A stretch of DNA of 64,000 bases. Origin: Symbiodinium microadriaticum. Its lineage: Eukaryota > Sar > Dinophyceae > Suessiales > Symbiodiniaceae. This document shows positions 1 through 12,563 of the stretch, one piece after another. The stretch lies in the NCBI GenBank assembly GCA_001939145.1, contig LSRX01000339.1, positions 503,082 to 567,081 of the forward strand, given 5' to 3'. Numbering within the stretch: position 1 is the stretch's first letter; each line of letters begins with the position of its first letter. Position numbers and translations under genes: made by a program. The notes beneath the pieces were generated by a model. It was not told where the DNA came from. It saw only the letters and a list, made by a program, of their open reading frames with translations, and did no database searches.

Positions 1-600
1 GACAGTGATGGACAGGTGCAAGGCATAGGACTTTTGTGGGCGTTGCGAGAGGCTTCGCAATTCAACGAGGGTGTTCAAGTGAGGGTACATGAGGGTCGTC
101 TATTTTGAACTCCAATCCTCCATAACCAGGAATATCGTGATTCCTTCAGATTCTGTGTGTGTGTGTGTGTCTGCGCACGGAGAGCGGCGGTGGAGCTCGC
201 CGCCAGGATGGGCGAGCATTGTTCTGTCAAGCTCACGGTTCTTGTGGCAGTGGAAGGGATCTTTTGGTTTGGGATCTCACGTCTAAGTTGTTGGTGGTTC
301 TGGGTCACGGCTTAGGTCCTGGGACTCTGGAGATCCCTGAAGTCTAGAGTCTGTCGCAGAGTCTGGCTTTGGAGAGCGACGTCCCCTCAAAAAGGGCCGC
401 CTGCCCACCAAAGGAGCAGCACCAAGCCACCTCACCCCTCCCAAATCCCTTCGAACCACATACTAGTGATGCAAGTGTTGTCACGACCCAGAAAGAAGGC
501 CGCATGAGTCCAAGCCGACGCTCCACCTGAATTCCATACCTTCCTGGAAGCTTCGCTGTTTTGCAGGGCGGTCTCAGCTCACGCAAGATTCCCCCACGGC
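1..600. other. No gene recognised; low-information DNA
   Basis: Nothing protein-like on either strand. A (GT)n run of about ten units lies near 155-170, and the rest is unique sequence of balanced composition. Confidence 0.5.
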
Positions 601-603
601 GCA

Positions 604-770
604 GAAGAAGACCCGCCTGGGTGCCAAGTTGCTACGGGAGCGGTTTTCTCGAGGGATGCTTCAGAGAGAGGGCGATCGTGCTAACACTGTTAACGATGCT
701 GATGCTGATGCTGATGCTAATGATGGTGATGATGATGATGGTGATCATCATCGTCATCATCATCATCGTA
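604..770 (+). repeat. Dispersed repeat copy 1 with trinucleotide tail
   Basis: A block beginning GAAGAAGACCCGC and containing GGGTGCCAAG, GGGAGCGGT and TCTCGAGGGATGCTTC runs directly into an impure GAT/GCT trinucleotide tract (about 693-770). The same block in the same order, again followed by GAT repeats, lies at 13172-13360. The second half of the tail switches to ATC/CATC, so the tract could fold on itself. A retroposed or otherwise mobile short element with a microsatellite 3' end is my inference; no coding is seen. Confidence 0.6.
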
Positions 771-2380
771 CACAATTGGCCCACACCATGCAGATCCCTC
801 GTCACGAATGCCCTCCGGAGTGTGATTCTTGAGGATGCCAATCACCGGGCGTCGTCGTTCGCGCGAAGAGCATGCCTGTGGCCGCTGCCACTTCGCAGGA
901 CATGTCAAAGCCAGGCTGGGATAGTTTGATGGTGTGATGGGAAGTACAGGGTTTTCTCGCTATATATGTGATGTCAAAGTAAGGTCTTGCAAGGCTTTCA
1001 TACAGATTCAAAGAGACTTATAGATAAGGTAGCACTTACCACGGGGTTTAATTATACAGCTTGCCAAAAGTCTGAAGCAGTTTCCAGGGTTGCGATCGTG
1101 ATGTCGACAGGGGCTGTACAGGATTCATAAGTGTCTTCATGCCGTTGCGCATCTCTCCACCGAGTTTGGGGCGAAGGTGTCCAGGCTTTTGTAAGAGCCC
1201 TTTGGGTTTAGCGGTGTTTTGTAATCCACAGCCGAAGGCCCTCACGAGACATGGGTGAAGCGTCTTCCCTGAAGACGAACATCACCCCCCAAAACGTTCT
1301 GGGTACCTTTATAAACACTCCAAACGCCCTCCGAGCACACCGTCAAAAATCGGAATTGCTGGCCTGAACCCTCCGAAAGCCCAGCCGTGTTCCAGTCCCA
1401 TTGCCGCCACCTGGGCCGCCGCCTGCAGAGAAAACACCAGGCCGAAGCGAGAGGGCAAATGGGCTGGCTTGGCTTCTCCTGGGGGGGTTGGTTTCAGCAG
1501 CTTCGATGCATCCGGTGATGTTACAAAGCAGTTCAACATAAGACGAGCCTAGTAAGCGCTCCCCGACCCGGTGCACACTTCAGTCTACGCTCTCCCCCGC
1601 ACCTTCCCGAAGAAGGAGCTGAGACTCAGGAACTCAGGCCCCACAAAGCTGAACGGATTTTGAGTTGAGGCTGCGCGGAGTTTCGTGATTTGCCGGGGAG
1701 GGTGTTTGCATGCGTGCTGGGTTCAGAAATGTTCTGCCGTAAGCACGGCTTGAACCCCAGGCACTCGACAATGAAGCCCTGACACCCTTGTTCAAAAGTT
1801 AGTCGAAGCTGCCAGTCTCCAAACCCCAAAGCGCAAAAGCCCTGAACCCTGAAGCCGTCTAATCCAAATCCTGCCACTCGGGAGGCGTCCCTGAACCTCC
1901 AACACCGCAAAAGCAGCTGGGCCCCCAGCCTCTGCCTTTGCAAAATCATACCAGCATGGATTGAACATATCTAGCTTATTGCGACAGGGGTAGTGAATTC
2001 CTAAGCATAGTACAAACATACTGTATAAGAGGCATTGAACTCTGATCTGAGTATATTATGATTACAACATTTGAGGCTAATCCCAATTAAAATCCATGAT
2101 GGAACCTTTGCCCAGTTTGGGATGATAATACCACCTTAGGGAATACGGATGGGGTAATTGGCTATTCCTATACTGGTAATGGGGAAGTAGTGGTGATGTA
2201 GTTGGTGAGATGTAGCGGGAGTATACGAATAATCTTCTAAAGGGTCGACTGGTGGCATGATTACCAAAACGGGCAAGGGTTCTGCTAACTGTTTCTTCCC
2301 GTCCTTGTACGACTTAGTTCCGCACCCCAAGAGAGATGTTTGCCTTAGCTCCATGCCCGGCACCGTTACATGATGCTGAG
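771..2380. other. No gene recognised
   Basis: Only short chance reading frames are present. Several CCCTGAA/CCCTAAA-like words around 1800-1900 look like decayed telomere-type repeats. Confidence 0.45.
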
Positions 2381-2560
2381 GGTGACAAAGACCGAGCCGA
2401 ACGACTGGGATAACTGGCACGCCACCGAGAACTGGACGCATAAGCTTGGCCTTGGTTTTCTTTTTGGGGGTTTTGGGTGATTGGTCCTTGAGTTCACCGC
2501 ATCACGTTTACGCGCTCGATGTGTTTTCTGAAGATGTGTGTCGACTCAAAGTCTTTAGCT
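2381..2560 (+). repeat. Dispersed repeat family 2, copy 1
   Basis: This stretch shares ordered words with 13761-13920: GGTGAC..ACCGAG, CGCCACCGAGAAC, TAAGCTTGG, CTTTT, GAAGA(T/C)GTGTGTCGACTC and AGTCTTTA. The two copies differ by substitutions and by an extra segment of about 50 bases here near 2475-2525. Divergence suggests an old family. Its nature is unknown and no reading frame is shared. Confidence 0.55.
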
Positions 2561-3442
2561 TGAGATTCCACGCTATTACACATGACCAGCGTATGGATAA
2601 ACCTACATGGACACTCAAGTTGCCCGATTCTGTCCGATCCACATCTTGTGCGGAGTTTCGACTTTGAAGGCCAAACCTGCAATGACGAAGATGCTTTCTT
2701 GGTTTTCTGTTGTACCTCCGCCAGTATCTTTGCTCGACTCGTCTTCTGTACTTGATGTTGGCAAGCTGGATGTGACTAAAGCCTTGTGGTTCGAGAGTTG
2801 CCAGTGGAGGCAAAGCCAGGATGACTGGGGCCAATGGAACGAGTGGGAAGAGGCGTCGTGGTATGCGCCGCGTGCTCGGATCCAAGTGGAGTCCGGATTG
2901 TACGTCATCCTTGTAGACTACTGACTTCTCTCTTCGAGGGAACACCCTATACACTAAACTTTCAACCGTAGACTAGGAGCAGTAGCCGGGGTGTGATGCG
3001 GCCTGCACTGCGTAAACATGCCTCTTGCGCATGAAGTTTCGAGTCGGCATGTTCAACCTTCGTCTTCATGGCGCATGGTTGAACTCCATGTTCATGGTCC
3101 AGCTCAGCATGCCATCATCGAATCATCGCGCCACCACCATCGAATCATCGTCATCATGACTGCGGTCTCAGTCGCTCAGGGAAGCAGGCGAGCCTGCCGC
3201 CGGCTGGCAGGACGTGGAGACTCCGGATCCAGCGCCCGGTGCCTAAAGCGCGACGTGCCCATAAAACCCGAATACCCAGTCATAATATGGCAGAGACTCC
3301 TTGTCTCGTAGTGTACATTCCGTATCGTTGAGGATGGCGGAGAGTTTGTTCTTCTTTTCAAGTCTTCGTCGGTTGCAGGTTTGTTGGAAAGGTGTCCTGA
3401 GGTTCTGAGTTCTGGGTTTGGCCTCGCCCCGTAGATACTTCA

Positions 3443-3461
3443 GGTTTAGGGTTTAGGGTTT
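3443..3461 (+). repeat. Short interstitial telomere-like tract
   Basis: Two to three consecutive TTTAGGG units are seen, the telomere repeat of plants, chromerids and many dinoflagellates, lying well away from any chromosome end in this window. Confidence 0.7.
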
Positions 3462-4969
3462 ACAGCGCTTCTGCATTGAGGGTGCATCGTCTCCTGTTCG
3501 TTGCTTCTTCTGGCAGCTTGCTACAGTGCCCGAGCCCAGATTCTGAAGATACCGCTTTCGCAAGGCCTGGCATCCCACCATCCGCCAGCGAACTGGAAGC
3601 ATTTGGGCTTCTGCCACCTCCGCAGCCACCTCCACAGGCACAGTTGGGGTGAGCTTCTGGCGATTTAGGCGGCTCTGTATACACCCTTTGAGCTGAAGGG
3701 TGCCAAGGACCGACCTGTATTGAACATGATCAGCACCTTTGAAAAATCAAAAGACATACCTTTGGTATCGCGAGAATGGGAAAAGTCGACCCTTGAAGCT
3801 TTTCACACCGGAAAGAGTGCGAGGAGGCGTGCTTTGGCCTCTGTTTTGGAGCTTCTGGGAGGGAGTCGGAGTCTGTGGTCTCGGGGCGACGGGCTTCGAC
3901 TTCCTAAAAGGCTGCATCTGCCGAGTCGGTTTGCATGTCTTGACTAAAGCATATATTTGAGACGTGGCCCGGTGCGCCAGGCGAAAAAGACGACTCGAAA
4001 GCCAATCCCACCTCAAATGCCGCAGCACTCCCCCCCCCCCAACCCCCACCGGCTCCAAGTGCCATCGGAATTCTAGACCCGAAACGGAATCGAACTTGAA
4101 CCATCAGCAGCTCAGTGCTTATCTAGCCGATGTCAAGAGTTTAACCAAAGTAGCGCCAACGCTTCGGTGCAGGGTTCAGGGCTTGCGGGAGGCTTTATGG
4201 TTTTGGGGGGTTTTTCGCACCCCTGCAAACCTGAGACTGCACCCCGATCCTAGGAACCCGACATGGAAAGTTGAATCGCCAGGAGCATCACACCGGTTTC
4301 CGCAACTCCCTCAGCGCAACCCGCCATGAAGCCTCGCACATTACAGCCAACAGCCTCACGCCCTGAAAGCCGAAAACCCCTTGTGCAGAAGGTCAACAGC
4401 ATGCCAGCAGTCGGCCAGCCGTGCCCAAAGGAAGGCAGTTGTGCTCTGAAGACACGGTGTAGATCGGATTCGGGGATTTTCGGGGTGAGCCCAGCTTCTG
4501 AGTTAAGCACCTTGGGGCCTCCAGGCTTCGGAAGTGTGTAGGGAACGATCTTCGGCAGAGGGCTTGCCTAAACACGCGAAGACCGGAGTCCGAGATGTCT
4601 AATGCACTGCATGCACTATGAAATGCCCATGCACACGATGCAGACGACACATGTAACACGTAGGGCGCGAGCATGCCGGACAAACGCTGCGCACACAAGA
4701 CGTGTATTCAACAATTTAGCATCTTGAATTGGGAACCTGCCGACTACGCAAGCGACGTCCGATTACACTTACTTACTGTAAGCCTGCTGGCGGTTTCGTG
4801 TGCAGGAAAGTCTTTTTTTTGAGTTGATTCAGCTGCAAGATAAACCCTGAAGCCGCCAGCGCCCGATAAAGCCTTAAATCCCGTAGCCCTGATAGAATAT
4901 GCTGTGACTGCCAGTTTTGGGCACCCCGACGCGTCGACGCCGTGGCATGTCGGCAGGTGGAGTCAGGGG

Positions 4970-5290
4970 TGGGAGGGTTTCGGACGTAGGGTTCAGGGCT
5001 TGGGGTCTTGAGGATTCAGGGGCTTTGGGTATTTGGGGCTTAGGGCTTAGGATTGAGGGTGTACGGTATTAGCTTGGTGTGTTTAGGGTCTCAGGCATTT
5101 CGGATGTAGGGTTCAGGGTCGAAGGCTTAAGGCATTCACGCGCGGGATTCATGGCCCTTTGGCTACATCGGGACCTCCCCGACCCGAGCTTCGCGTATGT
5201 GTGGCTTCTCAAATTCCGGATGGAGGGTTTAAGGCTTTTAGGGCTTTTAGCGTTTTTTGGGGTTTTTAGGGTTTAAATAGGGTTTCAGTG
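4970..5290 (+). repeat. Decayed telomere-like GGGTTTAGGG tract
   Basis: Repeated imperfect units (GGGTTCAGGGCTTGGGG, TTGGGGCTTAGGGCTTAGG, GGTTTTTAGGGTTTAAATAGGG) suggest a telomere-like tract eroded by substitution. No coding is visible. Confidence 0.55.
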
Positions 5291-6455
5291 TAGGATGTGC
5301 GGAATACTCGAAGCCGGGAGCGAGGGAAGGTTGAGATCCGACATCCGTGGGAGCCTTCGCCGCGGCGCATGGTTTGGATATCGTCCAAACCCTTCGTGCA
5401 GAGACTCACGGCGTCTTCCATGAAGAGAAAAGGTAGGGCCTAAGGCCCAATGTAGGGGTTCTGTATGAGATGGTTTGGACTTAGAGGGTGCGAAACCACA
5501 CTGTTACCATCGGCCCAATGTTGTTACACAATGACAACGGCGACAAGTGGGTCTTGGACAAACATACGTGTGGGGCAGGCGAGACTCACCGGATGCGCCG
5601 GTGGCACGAGTGTGGGCAACACCGGATGGTGGAAGTCCAGCCAGAAGTTTCAGCCCGGAAGCCTTGTACAAGCCAATACACTTCAGGACGGACCTGAAAA
5701 CCCAAAGCTTGTTATCAATTTCCCAATTCTGTTTGCACGCGCTCGAAAACCCCGGAGCCGTGTGAGCTTTTCCTGGGCCCGCCTGCACACCAGGGGTCTC
5801 TCACAAGTGGTGCGCAGGTCGTTTGGAACAATGTCATGATTCCTTGACAGCATCGGGTTTACAGCGCGGGGACATTGGGAACCCCGCTCAGAATTCAAAG
5901 GACGGCATGGACGGAGGAGCCTGCACAGTGCAGGTTGCCGGTACAGAGATACATCTACGCCTAAACCTGATTCCAAAAATGCAGCCCCCCTTGACTTAGA
6001 ACCCCCCTCTGTATGGCAGCAGCTGCAAAGGCAAATCTTCCGGGTACTGGTAGTGAGCTGCAATAGGGCTATGAGAACATGGTTCGGAGAAGTCTTTGCT
6101 GTAACTGCGCAGATACAGAATCCAATATGTAGATGCATACAACATTCATTACAGAAATAAACAATGATATATGAAAACAACATTTAAAAGAAAAGGTTGC
6201 ACACAAATTTCACCTGGGATTTGGCATCGACTCGAAGCCTCCTAAGCAAAGGCTTTCAACTTTGACAGGCCTCTTACTGTAGTGGCCTGTTCGAAATCGA
6301 GCCCCTTCCGAACACAGAGTTTTCGGAATGCAAGGGCGTGCCCGCAGTCGAACGCCGGCGAGGGGTCGTCCGGAGCTCGGTCAAAGTCGATAGGCGCTGA
6401 GCGTCTGCAAAGCAGAGCGGTGCACTTTGTGCTCTTGAAGCTGATGTCATGCCTA

Positions 6456-6532
6456 CTGCTACCAGCAGCAACAACAACAACAACAACAACAACTGCTATT
6501 ACTGCTACTGCTGCTACTGCCGCCGTTGCCAC
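6456..6532 (+). repeat. AAC and TACTGC microsatellite
   Basis: About eight (CAA)n units are followed by mixed TAC/TGC triplets. Similar TACTGC-type tracts recur near 56.4, 60.4 and 60.9 kb. Confidence 0.8.
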
Positions 6533-7524
6533 TTGACTTTACTCCCTAAACCTGAGAGCCCCACACACTCCAACTGAAGCGCTGTAGATCCTAAATCATA
6601 AACAGGTATTGATTTCGTGAGCTTTATGGGCCGCAGAGTGCTTCAAACGCTAAGGTCGCAGCCCCAACCGTGGGCGAAGCATGTGCAGATCGGCGCCGTG
6701 GCTGCGAGGTTTTGGGTTCAAGGGTTATGGTTGAGGCAGCACGGGTTGCCTCGACGATGCCCGACGGCGTCTAGACTTCTAGGCTCTAGTTGGGAGGGAT
6801 TGGAGCTGCCTGAGAGCCTGCCCTGGCAAGATCCGACATCAACATCCGTACCCACCTGTAGCCGAGAGTCGGAAAGCGCATTGAAGCACCGAGCCCCGGC
6901 CCCGGGTCTGCCCAGAAACGCCATCCTACAGATTTGACCTGCCCTGAATTCGGCTTGATAACCCCAGATGATCCGAAGCTTTCCAAGCTCTTCAAAAAGC
7001 CACAGTGATTGAGTAAAGGATACCACTCAGAGACAGGAATAAGAGCTGAAATGTGGGTTGAGTTCCTGCGGTGAGGTGGCTCGTGAGCACGGGCCGACCT
7101 CGCAGGTTGCAGGTGGGAGATCTTTTCGAGCTTCTGGGTTCGGTGCTTGGTTTGTTTTTGTTTTTGCTTGTTTTGTTCTGTGGAGTTCCTTTAAGAGTAG
7201 CTTTGAGGAGCTTGCATAAGCGTTTCATGAAGGGTGTTCCTCAGGAGCTCTATATCACATGGTTGTTATAAGCCCAAGTGGTTGTTGAACATGTAACTTC
7301 GGTTTGGGCTTGTAGGTTCTTTGGTTTAGGGAACTTGATTCTCGTACGGTTTATTATAGGAGGACAGAGGAGCTTTTTTACGGAATACCGGGCGCGTTTC
7401 GGGGTTCCTGGCAGGAACTTGTTTGAACCAAGTTACCCTGACTTAGGACTTGGGGGTTATGCAGGTTCCTTGTAGCATGGTTATCGTGTTTTAATGGGTT
7501 CAGCGCTACTGAGCTTAAGCCAAC

Positions 7525-7959
7525 TTAGACTGAGCCTGTGGGCCGAGGCTGCGAGTTGTTGGGTTTTTTCCACCAGAAAGGGAGCCATGAAGATTTCATC
7601 ATCAGCTTCCAGCTGTAGGCTTTGAGCCACACCAGGCAGTTGCGATGAACAGAATGATGATCACTGGTTAGAGCAAAGACAGGGTAGACGTAGTCCTGGA
7701 CTGCATGAATGCAGAACGGACATAGCATATTGCACATGTAATCCGAATGATAGCAGTCGTGCCAAGCACCACCCTGCAGACGGCTCGTGAACACCATTCC
7801 GATTAGACGAGTGAGAATTTCAATAATCATAGCAACAGTCGTGTCGATGATCAGATAAGAATAGGCCAACCGGCGTCGTTTTACAGGATCGCCTGTGCTG
7901 CTGGCAGTCGAGTGTCGGACGCCAACTAAACCCTGAGCCCTAAACCCCAACACCTTCAA
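7525..7959 (-). CDS. Possible exon of a membrane protein (uncertain)
   Basis: A 144-codon frame whose middle part looks more protein-like than its neighbours: a hydrophobic stretch (YLIIDTTVAMIIEILTRLIG) is followed by a Cys/His-rich segment (HDCYHSDYMCNMLCPFC) and a second moderately hydrophobic stretch. The amino end overlaps CCCTAAA-like text and is probably not coding. I do not recognise a family. It may be one exon of a membrane protein, a fragment of a mobile element, or chance; no splice sites were resolved. Confidence 0.22.
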   Translation of the reverse strand: MKVLGFRAQGLVGVRHSTASSTGDPVKRRRLAYSYLIIDTTVAMIIEILTRLIGMVFTSRLQGGAWHDCYHSDYMCNMLCPFCIHAVQDYVYPVFALTSDHHSVHRNCLVWLKAYSWKLMMKSSWLPFWWKKPNNSQPRPTGSV

Positions 7960-9930
7960 CAGCAGCTACAGCATCGAAAGTGATGGTCGTCGTCATGTCT
8001 CCAGACAGGCGCGAACGAAGCGCAGTCGACTGAACCCAGCGAGGCGCGGAAAGGGGCCTCAAAGAGTAAAACCAGTTTCATGTAGGGTTCGGGAGCCGTT
8101 TTTTGGTGGCTTTGGGATTTTGGGATTCGGGCCCCGGCGCTTCTGACTTGTACATACAGTGATTAGGCTCAGAAGTGCTGAGGCCCAAGGTTGAGATGAT
8201 GCGATGGTGTGGACCAGTTCACATGCGACGGCATACCAAAGTTGGCGTTGAGTTCAGAAATCCGCACCCCTAGTCCTCCAGCCCAAAACCTTGAGTCAGA
8301 CGAGACTCAACCCATTAAAGCTAAAGGCAAAAATGCACGGCTACATCCCCAGATATATCCCGAGCCCACGGAGAGGCAGTTGCCTGGGACTTGGTGGACC
8401 TTCTTCAGACCGTCCCAGGCTTAACTGTTGGGAACGCGGAAGATGAGGCAAGTCATGGCAGTCTTGACGGGGCGCAGGTGTCTACTAACTCGGTTTCGAG
8501 TTTCAACCTTCGATGTTTGACCAAGTCACCCTGGGTCACTCCAGCAAGATGACAAGAGCATAGAAGCCAGGCCCCGTTCCCGGGCAGCAGAGGTGCCCGG
8601 ATTGTTCTTTACCAGCCCTCCAAAACCTGACCGGCGCCCTTCCCGCTTTGATTCGCGGGAGGTGGTGAAGGAGTGAGTTCCCTGAGTACGTGTGCTCTTC
8701 TGCAATCGCCGAGCCCGGCATGCTGGCTTCATAGCCTGCCATAGCCACGTCAAAAGCGAAACCGCGAGTATAGAAGTGATCGCAGCAACGCCGGCGCCAA
8801 GAAGTCTTCAGTGGTTTCGACGTGTTTCGACCATTGTGCAGAAACAGCCTTGCCTCTGCCCCGAACGGAAGGGCCCTGAGTATCACAGATCCTGAGGTGC
8901 TCAAATTGGATCGATCCGCCAGTGCAGCTTTGCGCCTGCTTCCTTTGCACCAGGCTCTGTGCAAAAGGGGTTAGTAGGAGCTTTCGCTTAGAGGCTCTCG
9001 GGGTCTCCCAGAGCTTAGAAAGCTTAGGCTCCGTGTTCCTTTTCAGGCGGATTTCCGGTTAAGCCAGCTCCATTTCTGCACTTCTCGCTTCGACCGGTCT
9101 GTTAATGCCATGCTGACAAAGTTGATGTTCAGTACGACCTTCAGGTTACTGCCTTCCACCCCTGAAAGCCCGGACAAGGTTGAACCCCTGAAATCTAAAC
9201 CCCTAAAACCCCCCTAGGCCCCCCTAGGCCCTCTAGCGCGACAGGCCCGGGATGCCCTGGCCAAAGCCTTGCACGACGAGCCGCTGATCTCAACTCTGTG
9301 TCCTTGTCGTCCCATGCTATGCCTATAGGGTGAAACGTATGCTATACCCCATGTAGTCCCTTTAAATTCCATACCGAGCCCTTCCCATTTTGGCGGGAGC
9401 GTCATTCGGTTGCCATCCCGATCCATATTGAGCTTCAGTTAAGATGTGTGCTTTTCCGCATTGCATCTCCTGCCTGCCGATAAATCCCTTCAGCCTGAAG
9501 TGTCACCCATGTCCGCCCAGGAGGGTTTTGATTGATGTAGCTCCTACCAACCCTCAAGCCGAACATCTAAACCCCAAGCCCTACAGCCCACAGCCCAAGC
9601 CGCCTTGGCCCTGCTCTTCACCTTTCGATGCTTCGGGGTTTCTTCGGAGCCTTTCTCTAAGGAATCCCAGCCGGATCGTCCAGTTGCACTACCGATCCCA
9701 TCGGCCGCAGGAGGAGGAAGAGGGTTTAGGGTCTTCTTGTATAGAACGTGTTAAAAAAAAACGATGTTGAGGGGTATGTTATATAATGTTCTAGCAGACT
9801 GTCAAGGCCACAGAAAAATATCTGAGCTCTTCTCTTTCTGTGGTACCTAACTCTGTGTCCCAGATTCGCATAAAAAAAAGCGGTCCCAGATACTCATGAG
9901 CAGAGAGGAAAAACCGACAAATCCCAGGCT
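7960..9930. other. No gene recognised
   Basis: Short frames only. Decayed CCCTAAACCC words occur around 9190-9230 and 9560-9600. Confidence 0.45.
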
Positions 9931-9938
9931 CCGCGGAT

Positions 9939-10015
9939 CAGAGTTTAGGGTTTAGGGTTTAGGCCCTTTAGGGTTTAGGGTTTCAGGGTTTAGGGTAGGG
10001 TTCAGGGTTACGTGG
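9939..10015 (+). repeat. Interstitial telomere-like tract, TTTAGGG strand
   Basis: Several near-perfect TTTAGGG units with interruptions (TTTCAGGG, TTCAGGG). A tract in the opposite orientation follows about 40 bp downstream. Confidence 0.8.
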
Positions 10016-10054
10016 TACTCAGAAACGTGGCTCTTGGGATGATATCTCAGAACC

Positions 10055-10112
10055 CTCAAACCCTAAACCCTAGATCCTAATCCCTAGACCCTAAACCCTA
10101 AACTCCTGGGGT
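10055..10112 (-). repeat. Interstitial telomere-like tract, CCCTAAA strand
   Basis: CCCTAAACCCTAGATCC and CCCTAAACCCTAAAC units read as TTTAGGG on the minus strand. With 9939-10015 this makes a facing pair of telomere-like tracts. Confidence 0.8.
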
Positions 10113-10203
10113 GATATCTCCGCTTCGCAGAGGACCGACCCCTGGACCACAAGGTCTTGCAAGCGATCGAGACGCTGCCTCCGGAGCAGGCCTATACAGG
10201 GAG

Positions 10204-10240
10204 TTTAAAGGGGTTTAGGGCTTAAGGGTTTAGGGTTTAG
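10204..10240 (+). repeat. Short telomere-like tract
   Basis: GGGGTTTAGGG and GGGTTTAGGGTTTAGGG are seen immediately before the inverted-repeat element at 10240. Confidence 0.7.
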
Positions 10241-10323
10241 GGCAGTTATAAGTCGGGTTATAAGTAGGGTAACTAGAGTTAGAACCCATATTAGGGGGAG
10301 TTAAAACCTGCTTATACCGCCCC
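10240..10323. mobile_element. Small terminal-inverted-repeat element (MITE-like)
   Basis: The left end GGGCAGTTATAAGTCGGGTT and the right end, read on the minus strand as GGGCGGTATAAGCAGGTTTT, form imperfect inverted repeats of about 24 bp flanking an 84-bp element with no reading frame. It sits exactly at the end of a telomere-like tract. Target-site duplications were not resolved, so the MITE label is an inference from the structure. Confidence 0.5.
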
Positions 10324-12050
10324 CAACTGCGAAGAAAACTCCAAAAAATGTTTGCGAAGAAGTGGTGGCCTCGTCAAGCGGCTCTGATTCCAAAACCTCT
10401 GAAGTCAGGATTGCTGCTAGGGCAAGCAAGACAAGATCTCACAGCAAGAACTGGTCTACACCTATGTGCGCAGCATTCATCCAATCGATGATGGCTGGCG
10501 ATAGTGCAGTCACTACTCAGCATCACAAGTGTTGCGCCATAGCCGTTGCGTTCGACTGCGCCAAAGCAGATCGTCATGCCGCTGTGGTCTGTCAGTAGGC
10601 CACGTCTAGCATCGTACTGCAGTGCGATCGAATACAACCCGTTCACTCCACTGTCTGTGGTGTGACTCGAATTGAGACTCGACCGTCTTCGCAAAGCCGA
10701 ATGGTGACATTACTTTCAGGCTCAGCAACTCTTCAAGAAGTTGCCCAAGTCGATGATGCTTGCCTGACCTGGGATGGGATCCTCCAGTTCAGCACAAAAG
10801 CGGGGCGTGACTTCAGTTCAACCGTCTAGATATTTTGATGGGTTCAGAACTGGAGACTGCGCTCTAAGCGACTTGGTACTTCACTTGGAGAGCCCTTACG
10901 GGAATTCTGGGGGGGTTTTCGGGTGGCCTATGAGGCCGTACAGTACCTGTTCGAAGCCGCTTTGTTGCGGTTGTCGCACTCAGCAGGCAAGGGGGCAGAC
11001 AGCCCTGCTTTTTCCGAAACAGGGGAATTGAGATAAGATCCTAAACTTTAGAATTAGAACCGTGCTGTTCGGCCGAATCAGGAAATAACGATCGCCCGTT
11101 ACATTGCGACAGCTAGTTACATGGTGATAAATGATATCTATCGTTACCATGACAGGAATGACTAACAAAACGCATGGCATAATGGCCACATGGAGGAGAA
11201 AATCAAGATCATGTGAGCAGAACGCCCTATGGAGTTTAAGCCATGGTTGCTGAGCCCTAAACCCTACATCCAAGCTGCTGAAGCCGAGGAATCCGAATGC
11301 ATTCGTGATGGGCTGGATCCGCCGCTACCGACAGGAGGAGCAGCAGCAAAACCCTTCCGAAAGCTGGTGGAACTACTGGCCCTGACGTTTCACGGGCGAG
11401 CTTGTTCTAGAGGGACCCTCGGAATGGAAGGTCATGCAGACACAGACTAGACACTCTGTAGTGGGACCTGCAAAACCAACCCCTCCACTAAATAGCAGAA
11501 TTTCTTGTTTTAAGGACTTCTGAATAGGCGAATCTGACTTCAAGTAACCCTGGCTACAGGCCGAAAGAGTCAGCCTCGAAGCATCTGACCATCTCTTGCC
11601 GAGGGCCCGCAGGCTTCCTTTAGCCGCATCTCCGACCCAACAAAGGTTCTGATGATATGCGCGGCATTTGGCTTTTCTCTAGTACGTTTACGGTATCAGA
11701 GGAGGCCCTCTGCAAAGTGAAGGCGCCTTTCCCAGCTTCCGGCTCTTACGCTGCATGCTTGTAGGTTTTCTTTGCAGAGGCGTGCTCCGGTCACTCCAGT
11801 CAGCTGAGCCTTTTGCTGCGATCTTGTGGCGGATTTGAGTTGTTTCAAGTGTCAAAAGACTTGGCACCAGAGTTCCAATATTTGCAAGATATTTCCCTGA
11901 ACCTAAAACCCCGGAAGCGCTCAGCCCTTAAACCCTAGACCCCCTGGTGAGCGGTCGAGCAATCGTGGCAATCGTGGTGGGGCGACGTAGGATCCCTGAC
12001 AGTTAGGGCCCGGGGGCGACTGCCCAAGCTTTCTCGCGAGCAACCGTAGA
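10324..12050. other. No gene recognised
   Basis: Chance frames only. A 30-bp imperfect palindrome centred on GATATC lies at 11121-11150. Confidence 0.45.
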
Positions 12051-12059
12051 GACCCGAAA

Positions 12060-12078
12060 CTTTAGGGTTTAGGGTTCT
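12060..12078 (+). repeat. Short telomere-like tract
   Basis: TTTAGGGTTTAGGGTT is seen as an isolated short tract. Confidence 0.65.
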
Positions 12079-12563
12079 GCATCTGGTTCGAACATGTCAA
12101 ACTGACGCTGGCAGTAGCTCTGGGTCCACGAGTCAATGCCGGTCGGTCGGCCTTCGTTATCTGCTCGATCTCAGCACGATCCGTGCTCACTACTTCGTTA
12201 TGAGACCTTGCCAAAACTCATCGATCACTCCAACCTAAAGGCCTGCAAATCTTACACTACACCTCTGGAGGAGCCGCGTGCAGGGAAAGAGACATTGAAG
12301 AGCTGTCTCTATGTGCGTGGCATGCGAAAATGATGTCCGAAACCTGCGCTGCAAGTGTCACTGTGGCCACGTGTGTCACGTATCAGTGGTGCAGTGATTG
12401 CAAGAGTATGCACTTCTGCAGGTTCAGGCTGTTGCCAAACCAACAAGCCCCAATGGCCCTAGCCGGAACACACAGACTCAATACAGGTGACTGCACACTG
12501 CGCACATCAGCTAAAGCAGTTCTACTGGATCCTACCGAGACAGATCGGAAAGCATAGCCATCT

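Larger units (their letters stand above)
2561..7520. other. Gene-poor region with decayed telomere-like repeats
   Basis: No convincing coding. Short TTTAGGG-type tracts occur at 3443-3461, and decayed versions (GGGTTCAGGG, GGGGTTTTTAGGG) fill 4970-5290. An AAC/CTG microsatellite lies at 6456-6532. The remaining short frames lack domains and look like chance. Confidence 0.5.
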
